This document shows positions 14,301-26,248 of a DNA stretch of 64,000 bases, in pieces. Under the pieces are notes generated by a model. The model had not been told where the DNA came from. It ran no database searches and saw nothing but the letters and a program-made list of their open reading frames with translations. How positions within the stretch are numbered: the first letter of the stretch is position 1; the number at the start of each line of letters is the position of its first letter. Origin of the DNA: Poronia punctata (lineage: Eukaryota; Ascomycota; Sordariomycetes; Xylariales; Xylariaceae); the NCBI GenBank assembly GCA_022579005.1, contig MU401568.1:1-64000 (forward strand), in the 5' to 3' direction. The position numbers were made by a program, and so were the translations under genes.

Positions 14301-14695
14301 AAGTCCACTCCAGCCCACATCGATTTGCTATTTGTCCTTGTTCCTCCCATGGTATTTGTCGTCTTGGTGGGGTTGGCGCAGTGCTTGTGTGCTGGTCCAT
14401 GCGATAGCCTTATATATGATGGCTATATAATCTAACGCGACCGTCAGATTTCCGACTCCGGGCCATGACGTTCGACAATGTACCTTGGGTGGTTACGATG
14501 AAAAAGAACGAGCACTACTTCCCCACCATGGAGTGGGTCAAGGACGGGTCCGAGCCGTGCGGTTGGAAACGCATCACCTACGAGAATGACGGCCAGGCTA
14601 TAGAGGGCGAACCCGTCGCTGGAACTATACCATCAACCGCAGACGATAACGGCGACGTGTGTATTGATGAAGGAGACGGAGACGGCACCGTATAA
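11307..14695 (+). CDS. nma111: Pro-apoptotic HtrA-like nuclear serine protease Nma111
   Basis: Four exons (11307-11647, 11715-11911, 11998-14298, 14448-14695) encode 1028 residues, the usual length for Nma111. The family degrades targets in the nucleus during apoptosis-like death and stress. Residues 8-14 (RPKRKAP) look like a nuclear localisation signal. The first trypsin-like domain carries the triad His121 (TNRHVVG), Asp152 (HDFGIL) and Ser237 (GGSSGSPV). PDZ-like segments follow ([10 protein letters not shown]; later [10 protein letters not shown]), along with a second, degenerate protease domain, as in all family members. The start codon at 11307 was chosen because it gives the basic N terminus and the expected length. 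The second intron (11912-11997) must begin with GC rather than GT to keep the conserved [12 protein letters not shown] sequence. The next gene starts 900 bases downstream on the same strand. Confidence 0.93.
11912..11997 (+). other. Non-canonical GC-AG intron in nma111
   Basis: The exon ends AAAG and the intron begins GCATGT, ending TCCTAG, with a GCTAAC branch site 17 bases upstream. The match of the remaining donor bases to the fungal consensus is strong, as is typical for GC-AG introns. The nearest GT donor, five bases later, would replace the conserved valine of LAKVGVEI with extra residues. Confidence 0.7.
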
Positions 14696-15601
14696 ATTCC
14701 GATGCTCGGACCGTTCCGCTTTTATTGCTGTTCACCTCGCTTCAGCAGATGATACAGTAATACCCTTTGTAGCAAAAGTTAGACTGCGTAGGATTCTAGC
14801 ACTCTTAACAGAGCCCGTCGGAAGAGGCTTTGCGAGCTCCAAGGAGGCAGCGCCGGATATCTTGGCCCCTTGACCCAGTTTTATAGCAGCGTGCAAAATA
14901 TGGCTATTTGCTCTGCGTCCTAAAGATATCTATTAATCTCTTGCCTTTTACCTAGCTTGGTTTATGGGCAACACCATTGCAGAACGCGTGGGCCGGGGAC
15001 TAAATGCTTCGCGGTATGTAAGGCTGGATTGGATACATCTCTAACCTAGGGTTTAGGTACTTAAGAATTGTACACTGGCAGGATACTCTAGACTACTTTA
15101 TAAAGGATACGAACTCAAACCATACGAGACTACACCCATTATCATCATCACCTAGCCCCCCGTTGCCTCTGTCCCTGCTACACATACCTAGACTTGTCTA
15201 AGGACCGCCGGATAGAAAGAGCGCTTCGGCAAACTTCATATCTGTATAGGTACATGTAAGTACTGACCTATTGTTTAGATACATAGGTACCTACAACCTC
15301 TCGTCTCTACCTTGGTCCAAATCCTCTTCCCACATCCCGAGGTCTTGACATCAATGATCACACCTACTCACCCCAGTCTATCACTGTGTTTTCTAAACAG
15401 TCGCTGCATCTTCCTACACTTCGGATCAACTACAACGTACAGTTTCATCGTGCGCCGAAGTGAAGCTGTTTCCATATACCCAGAATTTTGTTTTGTACCA
15501 TTATCGGGCTACTCACATCGTGCCAGAAGTCCTATCACTATACAAACCGAATCAAAAAGAGGCTGCGGGAGAAATCCGAGCAACCAAAACACTTTGTCAC
15601 G
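14696..15601. other. Intergenic between nma111 and the Myb-like gene
   Basis: About 900 bases hold the nma111 3' UTR and the promoter of the next gene. One copy of the TAGGTACCTA palindrome lies at 15284-15293. Reading frames at 15312-15647 overlap the true start and lack features. No RNA gene was seen. Confidence 0.5.
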
Positions 15602-16443
15602 ATGTCTGACAGTGGCCCTAAGAAGTGGACCGAGCCTGAGAAGGTAAGCCGTCACTGCTTATCCAAGTTATATTTATTAAATACGGTCCGGAGAGCCTTG
15701 AAGCACAGTCGTCAATTCTCGCTAGTTCTCCTCATCATCCTTTCCTTCCCCATTTCCAAGGTTTACTAGGTGTTTGAATCGTACCCTAACTCGGCTCCTA
15801 TCGATAATTTATTTCCCTGCACGACAAGTTTATAACTCACTATTCGCATGCTAGGTGTATTTCCTAGTCTCCATGGTCGACAACATGCTGGCAGGCGGTG
15901 GAAAGCTACCAGTCGCAAACGCCGTGGTTCCCGGCCGCACGCCCAAGGCCCTCCGCGGCGCATGGGACAAGCTCCGCCAGGAAGCCGCAGCCTATGCGGC
16001 GAAGAACGGGGTTGCCGAGGATACCGGTGCGGGCCCTGCCACCCCGCAGAAGAAGCGTGGAGGTACCAAGCGCAGCTACGCCACAGCCAGTCTAGATGAT
16101 GGCGAAGATAACGACGACGCTGGTATGTGTGCTCTTTCTTTTTTACCTTTCTATCTTATTTCGCTGGTGGTCGTTGTTCCACTATCACCAGTAATATGAT
16201 TAGGTTACCACGCTCTCTCCTACTAATACTGGACTCCCACATTAACCTAGCCGGACTACGCCCCCAGTCCACACGCGCACAATATTATCACCGAGGAACA
16301 ATGCTAACGTATACATCTCAGGCGTCCCGCCCACTCCGGGCCAGAAAAGCCCGCGCAAAGCCCCCGCCAAGAAAAAGGCCAAAGGCCACGCCAACCCCCC
16401 TGGAGACAATGTGAAAGGTTCCAAGGACGATGAGACCCATTGA
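15602..16443 (+). CDS. Small Myb/SANT-like basic protein
   Basis: Three exons (15602-15643, 15855-16122, 16322-16443) encode 143 residues. Exon 1 is only 14 codons and ends at a GTAAGC donor. The second intron has donor GTATGT and acceptor CTCAG. Residues 1-70 read like a Myb/SANT-type three-helix unit: KKWTEPEK, then VYFLVSMVDN, then VPGRTPKALRGAWDKLRQE, with spaced tryptophans and the GRT turn. The rest is low complexity, acidic (DDGEDNDD) and then lysine/proline-rich with KSPRKAPAKKKAKG, a likely nuclear signal. Such proteins are common in Pezizomycotina and largely uncharacterised; DNA or chromatin binding is inferred. The gene is convergent with MLH1, with 298 bases between stop codons. 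Confidence 0.75.
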
Positions 16444-16741
16444 CTAGGAGACCGTCGCGGGGTGATGGCATGATACTAGGGGTAGTTTATGTTACTCGAT
16501 TTTGCTTTCGAACCGAGGATGAGGAGATTAGGTATTGAGCAGATACTCCATATGCACCCTGTCCATCTTGGCAGACTGCTATGTGTGGCTTATAAAGCAT
16601 GCAATGATATGGACGTCCTCCAGGGTCGTTTATCGGGTCCGCCATGGACATTATAACACGGTGAACTCTGACTGCGAAGATATGGGAGTCGGATATCAAT
16701 CCGCCCGTTCGTATTTGATGGAGAGGGGTACGGCTAAGCGT

Positions 16742-19089
16742 TCAGCATCTCTCAAATACCCTGTATAGGCCTTTCAGATTGGCAAGCTCCAATACACCTC
16801 CCTTCATAAAAGACTTGGTAGCCACGAGCCTGGCTTTGAATGCTGGAAACAAAACATGTTCTACAGCCCGGCAAACATGTGCACTCCTTGCCTTGATCTC
16901 ATCTGGCACCCCCTCTTCCGCTTTTTGGTCACTCCCTGACATCGCCGGCAGCTGTTCCGGCACATAGAACGTAGCAAGCTCTTTCAAAAAGGACTCGAAA
17001 CACAATTTCTCGTCTGTCCAGTTGACGTAGGGCCCTAACCGGAGCAGGAACTGCGGCAGCTTCGCCATCGATGGCGTGTAACCTTTCAGTAGTAAGGGGA
17101 TGCTCAATAGCTCGCCCGCCGGAGAGACCTCGAGGCTGAAATATTCGTGCAGCATCTCGCGCCTCTCGATCAGCTGTGCCGCCACCTTTCCCACAACCTC
17201 AGCGACGTCGAAGTCGTCGTCAGCTGCCGATGCATCGTCCACCTGGGCAATTTTCTCTTGTTCAGCCGCGATGGTGAGCACCTCGCCGAGATTCAAGGGT
17301 GGCTGGAACTTGACCACACCGAAATTGCCAAAATCTGTCAACCCTACCTGGTAGAAATATTCGAAACAAGCACGGCCGTAGTCCACGAGGAAGAGTTTCA
17401 CTCCGCTCTGAATGGCGGCAAGGCGGCGTTTGTGGTCTACGATACCGACGAATGTATGGTTGGCTATGATCTCCGTGAGGTCGTGATGCATATCGTCCCG
17501 TACTGCGGTGCGAAGGTCTCGCACGCTCGTCAAACGGCAGAAGACCGATTCCCGATCTGTGACCTCGTATCGCGGCTCGAGACTGGCACTTGGTGTGCCG
17601 CCCTCATCAGTGGCGCCGGCATCCGCTACCTTGGACATGGCAGGAAACATGCCGGTAATCTTTCGAAGCGATGCATCTGTCCGCACAAGGTTGTTCTCGT
17701 AGGGTCGCATCGCCGCTCTTCTAGACGCCGCCCGGGCCTTACCGGAGGACTCGTCCCCATTGTGGCTACTGCTTTCGGGAAGGATGGTGCCCGGGAGCAA
17801 AGTCTGGGTTAGAAAAGACCGGCTAGTATCCACTGCGGCGAGCTTCTGGCGGATTGTCTCGCATATGCATTGGATGATCTCGTCTTCGTTGAGGAAGTTC
17901 ACTTCACGCTTGGTAGGGTGGATGTTGACATCGACCCTTTGGGGGTCGATCTCCAAGTTGAGATACAGGAATGGGTGGCCGCTCTTGGGGAGGAAGGCCG
18001 AATACGTTTGTTCGATGGCTTTTTTTATATTGGAAGATTCGACGCTGCGGTTGTTGATGAACAATAGCAGAGCCGTTTTCTTGATGTGGTAGTTTGCATT
18101 CGTGGCCCATCCGGAAGCCGAAAATCCCCATCGTTCATCCGAGGCTGAGAACTGAATCAGTTCGTTGGCTACACTTCCGCCATAGATCTGGCGGATCCGG
18201 TCCAAAACAGACGCCTGCGATGGCACGGAGATGGAGGTGCCCGAGTCACCGTGTTTCTTGCAGGAAAATCCGACGCCAGCGCAGTGAATGGCATACCGGC
18301 CGACCATGTCTATGATCTTGTTGTACTCATCAGCTGCGGAGCGGAACGCCTTGCGTCTGGTCGGGACATTGTAGAACAGGTCCTCGACGGATATCTGCGT
18401 GCCGCCTCGGCCTGCGACCGGTTTCGGTTCGGGCGACTGGCCGGGTTTGGCAGGGGAGAGTTTGCCACCGTCGTAACGAGCACGCCATGCACAGCTGGAG
18501 TCCTTATTCTTCGTCGTCACCGTCAGATGGGCGATATGGCTAATACTGGCCAAAGCCTCGCCTCGGAAGCCGTATGTGCATATGCTACTCAGATCCTCAA
18601 ATTTTCGGAGTTTGGAGGTGGTGAATCTCTCGCAGAGGATAGGGAGATCTTCCTTCTGTGGAGGGGAATCAGCATATTGCGCCAGCAGGATTGACGGGTC
18701 GATGGGGATTGACCCACAGCAATGCCGTGGCCGTTATCTGTGATCTGCAGAAGCTTTAGGCCCCCGTCTTTGGCCAGAACCTCGAGCGAGGTAGCTCCGG
18801 CATCAACGGCGTTTTCAATCAACTCCTTTAGAGCATGGACAGGCGCAACGATTATTTCACCAGCTGCGATCTTGTTGACAACATCCGGATCCAACGCCTA
18901 CAGGATGGCCACAGTCAGTAGCACACCAAGAGTGAACTATATCAGGCAAAATAGTATATCTTTGCTCACCTGAATGCGCCTCGGTCTATCGCTGTAAGTG
19001 ATATCCTCCGCTTCCTTAGCCTCTGTCGATGGCGGGTGTTCTTTCCTCTTTGTGCCCCTCGGCCCGTCGACAAGGTTGTCTACCTCCAT
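16742..19089 (-). CDS. mlh1: DNA mismatch repair protein Mlh1 (MutL homologue)
   Basis: Three exons on the minus strand (19089-18970, 18897-18718, 18655-16742) encode 737 residues, the usual Mlh1 size. Mlh1 is an ATPase that pairs with Pms1, Mlh2 or Mlh3 and links mismatch recognition by MutS proteins to strand removal in the nucleus. GHKL ATPase motifs are all present: Glu54 in AAGEIIVAP, Asn69 in [16 protein letters not shown] at 94-99, TSKL at 113-116 and GFRGEAL at 129-135. [14 protein letters not shown] marks the end of the transducer domain. The C-terminal dimerisation domain ends in the invariant FERC, specific for Mlh1 among MutL proteins. The first 40 residues are a variable, charged leader. 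No truncation or missing catalytic residue was seen. Confidence 0.96.
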
Positions 19090-20305
19090 AGTCGGTCGTT
19101 CTACCTGACCCCGTAGAGCCAGGAAGGGACAGTTAAAAACCCAATAAAATAAATATACAGTAGACAGTAAGCCTACTCGTAGCGCAAGAAGCCTTATCGT
19201 GATTAGAAGCCGGCGGTGCTGCTTTAATCTGTCAGAATGAGCTGTCAGATACAAGGTCCCATCCCGTCGTGCTTGGTGACCCCTATATAAAGGCAATACC
19301 TCTTTTTGGCCGATTAGGAGTAAGTCTGTAGAGAGGTAAGCCCTACCTGTACTATCCGCAGTAGAACATTTGTCTACTGCCTACTATGGCAATATGTCTA
19401 GAATAGGTGCGGAATGTATATCTAATGGGAATGACGGCGTGCCCTGGGACAAGTAAATACGTAAGCCGGTCGGTCTTAGTCAATGTTCGCCCCCGGGGTA
19501 AATGTCAAGATTGCTAAAATGCAAGTTAGGTCTGAAGGTTCCTGGCATCAGAACATGAGATAGGCACTATAGGTTAAAAGTCACAGGCAGCTCTTGCCCA
19601 CAAGTATATACCAAACTACGAGTATAAGAAGTATTTAACTACCTAGATTACGTATAGTAGATATAGACTTCAATTAGCTAATCCAGTCTAGAAATTGTTC
19701 GAATTAGGAAAGGTGGCCCGTAATCTACCTAATGAAGCTTAAAACACAGTCCGGATATAGTGATATCAAAACATATCGCATCAGGAATTAGAGGTGCTTA
19801 TTTACCTAAGTACTCAAGATGATTATTTTAGGTTACTCTAGAGTCTAGACTACCTACCTTAATCTGACGGGTGTTTCGGCCTAGATGTACAGGTAAATAG
19901 ACCGTAGGTTAGGTAGGGTGGTAGGTAGGTAGGTTTGACATATAAGTGATGTATTACATCTTTATTACATATGTACTCGCATATTGCCGGGATTGCTTCT
20001 ATGCGTACACGGATTAGGTATTCTTGGCAACTTAGTATACATCATGGCTGTTCTCTTTTGCATTGTTGTGCACATACTCCGCGTATATAATTAGGCTTAT
20101 ACTTGCCCCGATTTATAATAGTTTTTAACTTCCGTTGCAAGTAATGATAGACTGGGGAGAAACATATAATCTCATAATGTCGTCAAAGACTATCTGTCTT
20201 ATGATAGGAAGTTATCTCATGGCAACATTTCATGGTATCCCAAGCCAACTCAGCGCATGCTAGGAATTCCGCAACAGGTGGGTATATGCGTCAAAAAAGG
20301 ACAAG
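19090..20305. other. Intergenic between mlh1 and alpha-tubulin
   Basis: About 1.2 kb with the mlh1 promoter and the tubulin 3' UTR. It contains TACTCGTA at 19174 and TACGAGTA at 19617, and many GTAGGTAG-type words near 19850-19930. No gene was recognised on either strand. Confidence 0.5.
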
Positions 20306-22085
20306 TTAGTATTCAGCCTCAGTCTCCTCTGGATCGAAGCTGTCGGCCGCCACCTCCTCATAATCCTTCTCAAGAGCAGCGAGATCCTCGCGGGCTTCAG
20401 AAAATTCACCTTCCTCCATGCCCTCGCCCACGTACCAGTGAACAAAAGCTCGCTTGCTGTACATAAGATCGAACTTGTAATCAAGTCGTGACCATGCTTC
20501 TGCAATGGCGGTTGTGTTCGACAGCATCGACACGGAGCGGTCGACCGAAGCAAGGCCGCCATCAGCGGGAGAGGCAGTGGGAACAGCCATCGGTTTTTGG
20601 TAGTTGATGCCGAGTTTAAAGCCAGTCGGGCACCACTCGACCAAGTTAAACGAGGCTTTGGCCTTAAGCGCAGCGATAGCGGCGTTGCAGTCGCGAGGGA
20701 CTACGTCGCCACGGTATAATAGGGCGACAGCCATATACTTTCCGTTTCGAGGATCGCAAACTACCATCTGGTTGTTGGGTTCAAAGCCTGCGGAAACATA
20801 TTAGCAAACCATGTCTTTGCAGGGAGGAACGCCAAGGCAGTGCTCTTACATTGGAAAGTAAGGTCATGGACTTTAAAGCTCTCGTGTGCACTCTTGGAAG
20901 CAGAGACTACGGGGGCATAGCTAATCAGGGGATAGTGGATGCGCGGGAAGGGGACTAGGTTGGTCTGAAACTCGTTTAGGTCTACATTGAGAGCGCCATC
21001 GAATCTCAGGGACGAAGTGATGGAGCTGACGACCTGAGCGATCAGGCGGTTCAGATGCTCATAGCTAGGGCGGGGAATGTCGAGGTTACGCCGACAAATA
21101 TCGTAGACAGCTTCGTTGTCCACCAAGAAAGTACAGTCCGAGTTTTCGATGGTGCTGTGAGTCGAGAGCACAGCATTGTAAGGCTCAACAACAGCGGTCG
21201 AGACTCTCGGCGCCGGATACACAGCAAACTCGAGCTTGCACTTCTTGCCGTACTCAGTCGACAGACGCTCTAACAAGAGAGCACCGAAACCAGAGCCGGT
21301 ACCACCACCGAATGAGTGGAAAATGAGGAAACCTTGCAGCGAGTTGCAGTTGTCTGTTACGGAGTGTAAGAGGGCGAAGACAAAAAGGCGGAACTGTTTT
21401 CCTTTGATCCGACTGGGGAGCACTAATTCTTACCAACAACACGACGAATTCGATCCAAGGTGCTGTCCACCATTTCCTTGCCAATAGTGTAATGCCCTCG
21501 GGCATAGTTGTTGGCGGCATCCTCTTTTCCACTGATGAGCAGCTCGGGGTGGAATAGTTGGCGATAATTACCGGTCCTGATCTCGTCAATGGGCGAGGGA
21601 TCCAAGTCTACGAAGAGAGAACGGGGGACGTATTTGCCGCCGCTCGTCTCGGTGAAGAAGGTCTCGTAGGAGCCACCATCGAGGACATCCTTGGCGTTGG
21701 GGTCGGGGCGTCCGTCGGGTCCTAGACCGTGCTCAAGAAGATACCTACAAACAAGGTATTTGGTCAGTATGGCTGTGTCTCGACCGCCAAATAGTGACAA
21801 AGATATGTGCTACAAAGTGGTGTGCACACTTACAGTTCCCAAGCGCTGTTGCCGAGCTGGGTACCAGCCTGGCCCAGGTGAAGATGCAGGATCTATTAGG
21901 AAGAGCAAAAAATTAGCTTGACACCACCGAATTGCATGTCCTGAGACGGTGCAAGGTCCATCAAATGAATAGCTCTCCGAGGTGTCCAAGAACCCTGGCA
22001 GCCTGGACGTTACTAGGACGAGAGCAGCCAGAGGAGGGTTGTCGAGTGCATCTATCCATGTCGGTCAACTCACCTCGCCCTTCAT
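20306..22085 (-). CDS. Alpha-tubulin B chain
   Basis: Five exons on the minus strand (22085-22074, 21892-21834, 21744-21434, 21353-20850, 20787-20306) encode 455 residues. The protein polymerises with beta-tubulin into microtubules. The first exon encodes only MKGE, the start of the filamentous-fungal alpha-B type (tba-2/tubB); the next exon continues [20 protein letters not shown]. The nucleotide-binding GGGTGSG loop is at 143-149. The catalytic glutamate of alpha-tubulins lies in [11 protein letters not shown], which stimulates GTP hydrolysis on the neighbouring beta subunit. The acidic tail ends in EETEAEY, with a C-terminal tyrosine. All introns have GT-AG ends; the one after exon 1 is 181 nt and the others 62-89 nt. 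Many filamentous ascomycetes have a second alpha-tubulin gene; none is in this window. Confidence 0.95.
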
Positions 22086-22849
22086 AATGTATGTCTGCGA
22101 TGCACAATGGCAAGGGTTCTTGAGAAGTTGTTCTTGGGAAAGGGAAACAAGGGCGAAAAGGAAAGGAAAGGAAACAAGGTCGGAAGAGGTGTTAGCTCTT
22201 GGAAGAAAGCGCACAGCGCTCTCTTGTTGATCTACCTAATTAATAACCTGGGTGTCTTATCAACGTACGGCACTGGTACGGCAAGTTGAACAAAAGGAGG
22301 TGTGTGGGTTGGCTGTTTTGATGTGGGGTTGAATATCCAACTAGAGTGGTTGCTTGCTTGCTGCTAGACAACTGGTTGGGGACACTAACTTAGGTTAGTC
22401 TAATGTGACGATGCGATGGGAGGTTGAACAGAGGGGAAGGGAGCTAGAGCTGCTAGGGTCCAGGGGTGAATATTAAACCGTCCTGATTGGTTACTCATGG
22501 GGACTGCCGATCGATGCGGTGGAAGACTTCCAGACAGCTGACAGCGTGGCAGCTCAGTGCTGCCGGGGCAGAACCGGGCACGCCGGGGTTGGGTTGCTCT
22601 ACTTGTAGTCGTGGCGGTAGTCGTAGTGGTCTACCTACGAGTATCTCGTACTGCGTACTAAGATAGACGTTAAAATTCTACTACTACTACTACAGTGGGT
22701 AGGTAGAGAGACAAAGCAAATCTACCACAGTATCTTGGTAATTGGAAGCGATAACATGTCTGCCTCTCTTTTCTCTCTAGAGGTCCTTGACAAGGGCAGA
22801 AGGAAGGGCCAGCTTTATGTACCTAAACAAGGGTAGAAGATCAATCTTA
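22086..22849. other. Alpha-tubulin promoter region
   Basis: Divergent region upstream of the tubulin start. It has purine-rich GGAAAGGAAA runs at about 22140-22175, one TACGAGTA at 22636 and a (TAC)n stretch near 22680. No other coding sequence was seen. Confidence 0.45.
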
Positions 22850-23115
22850 TACACCGCTATACATAATAGTGCAATCATGCAATGTTAATTTTTAACAATG
22901 TAGCTAAAATAACTGTAAAGGATTTCTATAATTATTAATTTTAAAAAATATAAATAGTGTTTAAAATATTATTTTATATATTATAAAATATTACTTTTGA
23001 AATATTATTTATATAACATAAAAAATTTAAGTTTTAAGTTTTACTAGTAGTTAATTAACAAAACCCTTTTTATAATAATACCTATATTATTATACAATCT
23101 ATAATAAAAATAACA
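22850..23115. repeat. Short AT-rich insert in a divergent promoter
   Basis: About 260 bases with the TA-rich texture of the large blocks (for example ATATTATTTTATATATTATA), bounded by normal sequence. It ends about 105 bases before the QRI7 start codon. It is too short for coding remnants. A hypermutated solo LTR or small non-autonomous element is the likeliest explanation, but no flanking target duplication was confirmed. Confidence 0.55.
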
Positions 23116-23220
23116 CATCTACTAACTCTAGACAGGATCCGGCACTCTGGGGTTAGACAACGCCGGCAACACCTTGATTGGAACTTGGGCACCTGTTCGA
23201 TCTGATATTAGGCATATTGA

Positions 23221-24828
23221 ATGTTCACACTATGGGCGTCATCGCGGCAATGCCTCCCGAGGGCTAATCCGTCTTGTCTCCAAGCCACTTGGGCGCCGCC
23301 TGTCTTCGGTCCCTTGTACCTGTTTTCAGTTTATACGGCGGCGAGCCCTCGGCCTCGCTCTCCTTCCCACCAATGCCGACGTCAACTCTTAACTTTAGCG
23401 ATCGAGACCTCCTGCGATGATACTTGCGTTGCCATTCTAGAGAAAGATGGCGACGATGGCGCTCGCCTATACTTCAACGAGAAGGTTACTACGGACAATC
23501 GAGCCCACCGCGGCATTCATCCGCTCGAGGCTAGCCTCTCACATAATACCCATCTAGCACGATTGACCCGCAAGGCATTACGCGCGCTACCCAAGGCAGA
23601 CCTAGCGACGCCGGCGATGGCGAATAACTCTAACGCGATTCTGTCGGTTGAGGGAGAGCCGCGGTTGAAACCCGACTTTATATCAGTGACACGAGGCCCT
23701 GGGATGGGTTCTTGTCTTGCCACAGGCCTTAATACTGCAAAGGGGCTAGCCATTGCATGGGACGTGCCCCTGCTCGCTGTCAACCACATGCAGGCACATG
23801 CTCTCACACCGCGACTCGTCAGTGCACTCGACAAGGGAGCGAGGCTCAGCGGCGGCCCGTCCAAGGACGTCAAAGCGGTGGACCGGCAACAAAAGGATAG
23901 GAAGAGTCCGCAGTTCCCTTTCCTATCCCTTCTCGTCTCTGGTGGGCATACCATGCTGGTCAAGTCGCAGTCGCTCAACGAGCATGCCATCCTAGCACAG
24001 TCTAATAACATTGCTGTGGGCGACATGCTAGACAAGTGTGCCCGACTGATTCTACCGCAAGAGGCACTGTCAACCGAAACCGCCGAGCTTAACATGTATG
24101 GCCCTTTGTTTGAGGAATTTGCCTTCCCTGGCAGCACAGCCAAGCGCGCAAACAAGTTGGAGGCAGTATCGGAAGGAGAAGCGGATTACGACTACGGATA
24201 CCAGCCCCCGGTCAACCGTGCAGAAGAAATCGAGCCGTTCGCTTCGGAGTTTGGCTGGTCGTTAACCCCCCCTTTGTCCGGCATGGGACTAGGTGAAGAA
24301 GCTGCATCAATCTACGATTTTACAGGTTTGAACAGTCAAGCGCAGCAGGTTATGCTAGAGCACCCAAACATGATGGTCGAAGAGCGCAGGGCGTTAGCCC
24401 GCGCCACAATGCGTCTCGTTTTTGAGCACCTCACAAGTCGGTTATTGGCAGCCCTACGTATGAGTCAGAAGACGCCTCCGAGGGCTGAAAGACAAGCCGG
24501 AAAGGATGTCCCAATCAATGCAAAAAGCAAACAGCGGGACAAAGTCAAGACTGTCGTGCTATCGGGCGGTGTCGCAAGCAACAAATATCTGCGCCATATC
24601 TTGCGAGCGATTCTTGATATCCGCGGCCACACCGACGTCGACGTGATTGCACCGCCTGTGTCTCTTTGCACCGATAATGCGGCCATGATCGCCTGGACTG
24701 GTATGGAGATGTACGAGAGTGGTTTTCGAAGCGACCTTGATGTGAGAGCCCTTCGTAAATGGCCACTGGACCCTAATGCTACAGATGGGGGCGTCTTGGG
24801 TGTCCCTGGTTGGCGCAAAGTCCCCTAG
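23221..24828 (+). CDS. qri7: Mitochondrial tRNA N6-threonylcarbamoyladenosine synthase Qri7
   Basis: A single exon encodes 535 residues. Qri7/OSGEPL1 transfers the threonylcarbamoyl group to A37 of mitochondrial tRNAs that read ANN codons. The ASKHA-type fold is visible: LAIETSCDDTCVAIL at 57-71, the metal-binding HxxxH in NHMQAH (His189 and His193), LLVSGGHTMLV around 237-247, IAVGDMLDKCAR and DNAAMIAW near the end. The first 55 residues are rich in Arg, Ser and Ala with no acidic residue, as expected for mitochondrial import. That leader and the closer fit to the bacterial TsaD pattern distinguish it from cytosolic Kae1. The protein is longer than yeast Qri7 because of fungal inserts, such as the charged stretch after residue 205. 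It is convergent with PRE2. Confidence 0.92.
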   Translation: MFTLWASSRQCLPRANPSCLQATWAPPVFGPLYLFSVYTAASPRPRSPSHQCRRQLLTLAIETSCDDTCVAILEKDGDDGARLYFNEKVTTDNRAHRGIHPLEASLSHNTHLARLTRKALRALPKADLATPAMANNSNAILSVEGEPRLKPDFISVTRGPGMGSCLATGLNTAKGLAIAWDVPLLAVNHMQAHALTPRLVSALDKGARLSGGPSKDVKAVDRQQKDRKSPQFPFLSLLVSGGHTMLVKSQSLNEHAILAQSNNIAVGDMLDKCARLILPQEALSTETAELNMYGPLFEEFAFPGSTAKRANKLEAVSEGEADYDYGYQPPVNRAEEIEPFASEFGWSLTPPLSGMGLGEEAASIYDFTGLNSQAQQVMLEHPNMMVEERRALARATMRLVFEHLTSRLLAALRMSQKTPPRAERQAGKDVPINAKSKQRDKVKTVVLSGGVASNKYLRHILRAILDIRGHTDVDVIAPPVSLCTDNAAMIAWTGMEMYESGFRSDLDVRALRKWPLDPNATDGGVLGVPGWRKVP

Positions 24829-25260
24829 AGAACGCGACGTTGTACACTGCATTGTAGAATTATGTACAGTATCCCATGTACGATACACGGTAATGATACT
24901 TTACTACTATCAAATACCTTACGATCTAGCCGAATGGAAATTTTCGAGCAAGACCTATTGCGGTGTTAGCCCGCTGTTTGAAATACATGATTCAATAGCA
25001 TGTTCATAGTCATGGCCTCTTTTATAATTGTACATGAACATGAGTGAGCCATCTTCAGGCGCAGAAGGTAGATATAACAGGTCGAGTACGACGTGGTCGA
25101 ATATTATGGATTCGCCTGCCTTGATTGCTTCTCCGGCGTCTGATACCTCAGACCTGACATTCCTCGAAACTCATCCTTTGGCATGGATTAAATGATATCA
25201 GGAAGCGTGGTTTCGAAGTGCGCAGTCGCAAAGGTAGTAATGGAAAGGCCCCGCTCAATG
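24829..25260. other. Intergenic between convergent qri7 and pre2
   Basis: About 430 bases holding the two 3' UTRs. No recognisable gene, repeat or RNA was seen. Confidence 0.5.
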
Positions 25261-26248
25261 TTAGTCCAACGAGCTGGTAACATTTGTAAACTCTCCCTTG
25301 TCTAACTTGGTCTTCCAGAAGATGGGGTTCGTATCGTTGAAGCCATGCTTGACCCAGCCCTCTTCCTTGACATGGTATAGGTTAATATAACCACCCGAGT
25401 AGGCATCCCGGTGGGTAGCGGCGAGGATAGAGCGGCGGCCAAGCTCGAGGGCCTCGTCGTCAGAAAGATCATAGCGATACTCCGCATCAAGAACACCATA
25501 GGCAAAAGTTTGACCGGAGCCGACGCAGAACAGGTTGCCGGCGAGGCGGGTGCCATCTGAGTCAATGTAGTAAAGAGCAGGTCCCTCCTCGGGCGTGACG
25601 CCAGCGCACATGGTACCCATGGACAATCCCATGCCTTTGTACTCGTACACGAGGTTGGCAAGGATCTTAGAGGCGGCAGCAACACTGATGCGCCGCTTGT
25701 GTCGCAGTTCATGCAGTCGACACTGCATCCCAAGCCAAGCCAGCCAGTACTGGCAGTCGGCGGCGCCACCGGCCATGGTGCCCAAGAGGCAACTGTTGAT
25801 CTCGATCACCTTCTTCACTGTCTGGGAGGCGATCCAGTTTCCCGCCGTCGCGCGCGAGTCCGTTGCTACAATAATGCCACCTTGAAACCGGAACGCTAGC
25901 GTTGTCGTACCGTGAGCAATCTTGATCGGGCAGTTGGGGTTTGATCTGTCATCTGTGGCAGCGCGAAGCCACGCGGAGGGCTATGGATTCGAGGGAGGTA
26001 CCATGTTAGTGAGGATGATTAGGGATGCCAACAGTAAGATTCAAAGAGACACACGAGGTGCCAAGGTGGAATAGGGCGGGGTGAGCCAAGTGACATTGTG
26101 GTCAACACACCTGTGCTACTGGAGGCATGGCGAACTTGAGAGACAACCCAGACGGCATATCATTCTGGAAGTCTTCGTATTGATCGTCTCCTAAAGCTTC
26201 GCTCTGGAGGGCCGCAGGGCGGCTATACCGGGCGACGAGCGAATCCAT
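25261..26248 (-). CDS. pre2: 20S proteasome beta5 subunit, chymotrypsin-like (Pre2)
   Basis: Two exons on the minus strand (26248-26111 and 25980-25261) encode a 285-residue precursor. Beta5 carries the chymotrypsin-like site of the proteasome core. The propeptide is residues 1-70. Autocleavage after HG exposes Thr71, first residue of [11 protein letters not shown], as the nucleophile. Asp87 and Arg89 (DSRATAG) and Lys103 (catalytic Lys33 of the mature chain) are all present. The later conserved blocks [13 protein letters not shown] and [13 protein letters not shown] are typical of beta5. The 130-nt intron separates the propeptide start from the [11 protein letters not shown] segment. No PACE-type GGTGGCAAA box was seen upstream. 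The next gene, a zinc finger factor, lies 1.3 kb upstream on the same strand. Confidence 0.95.
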
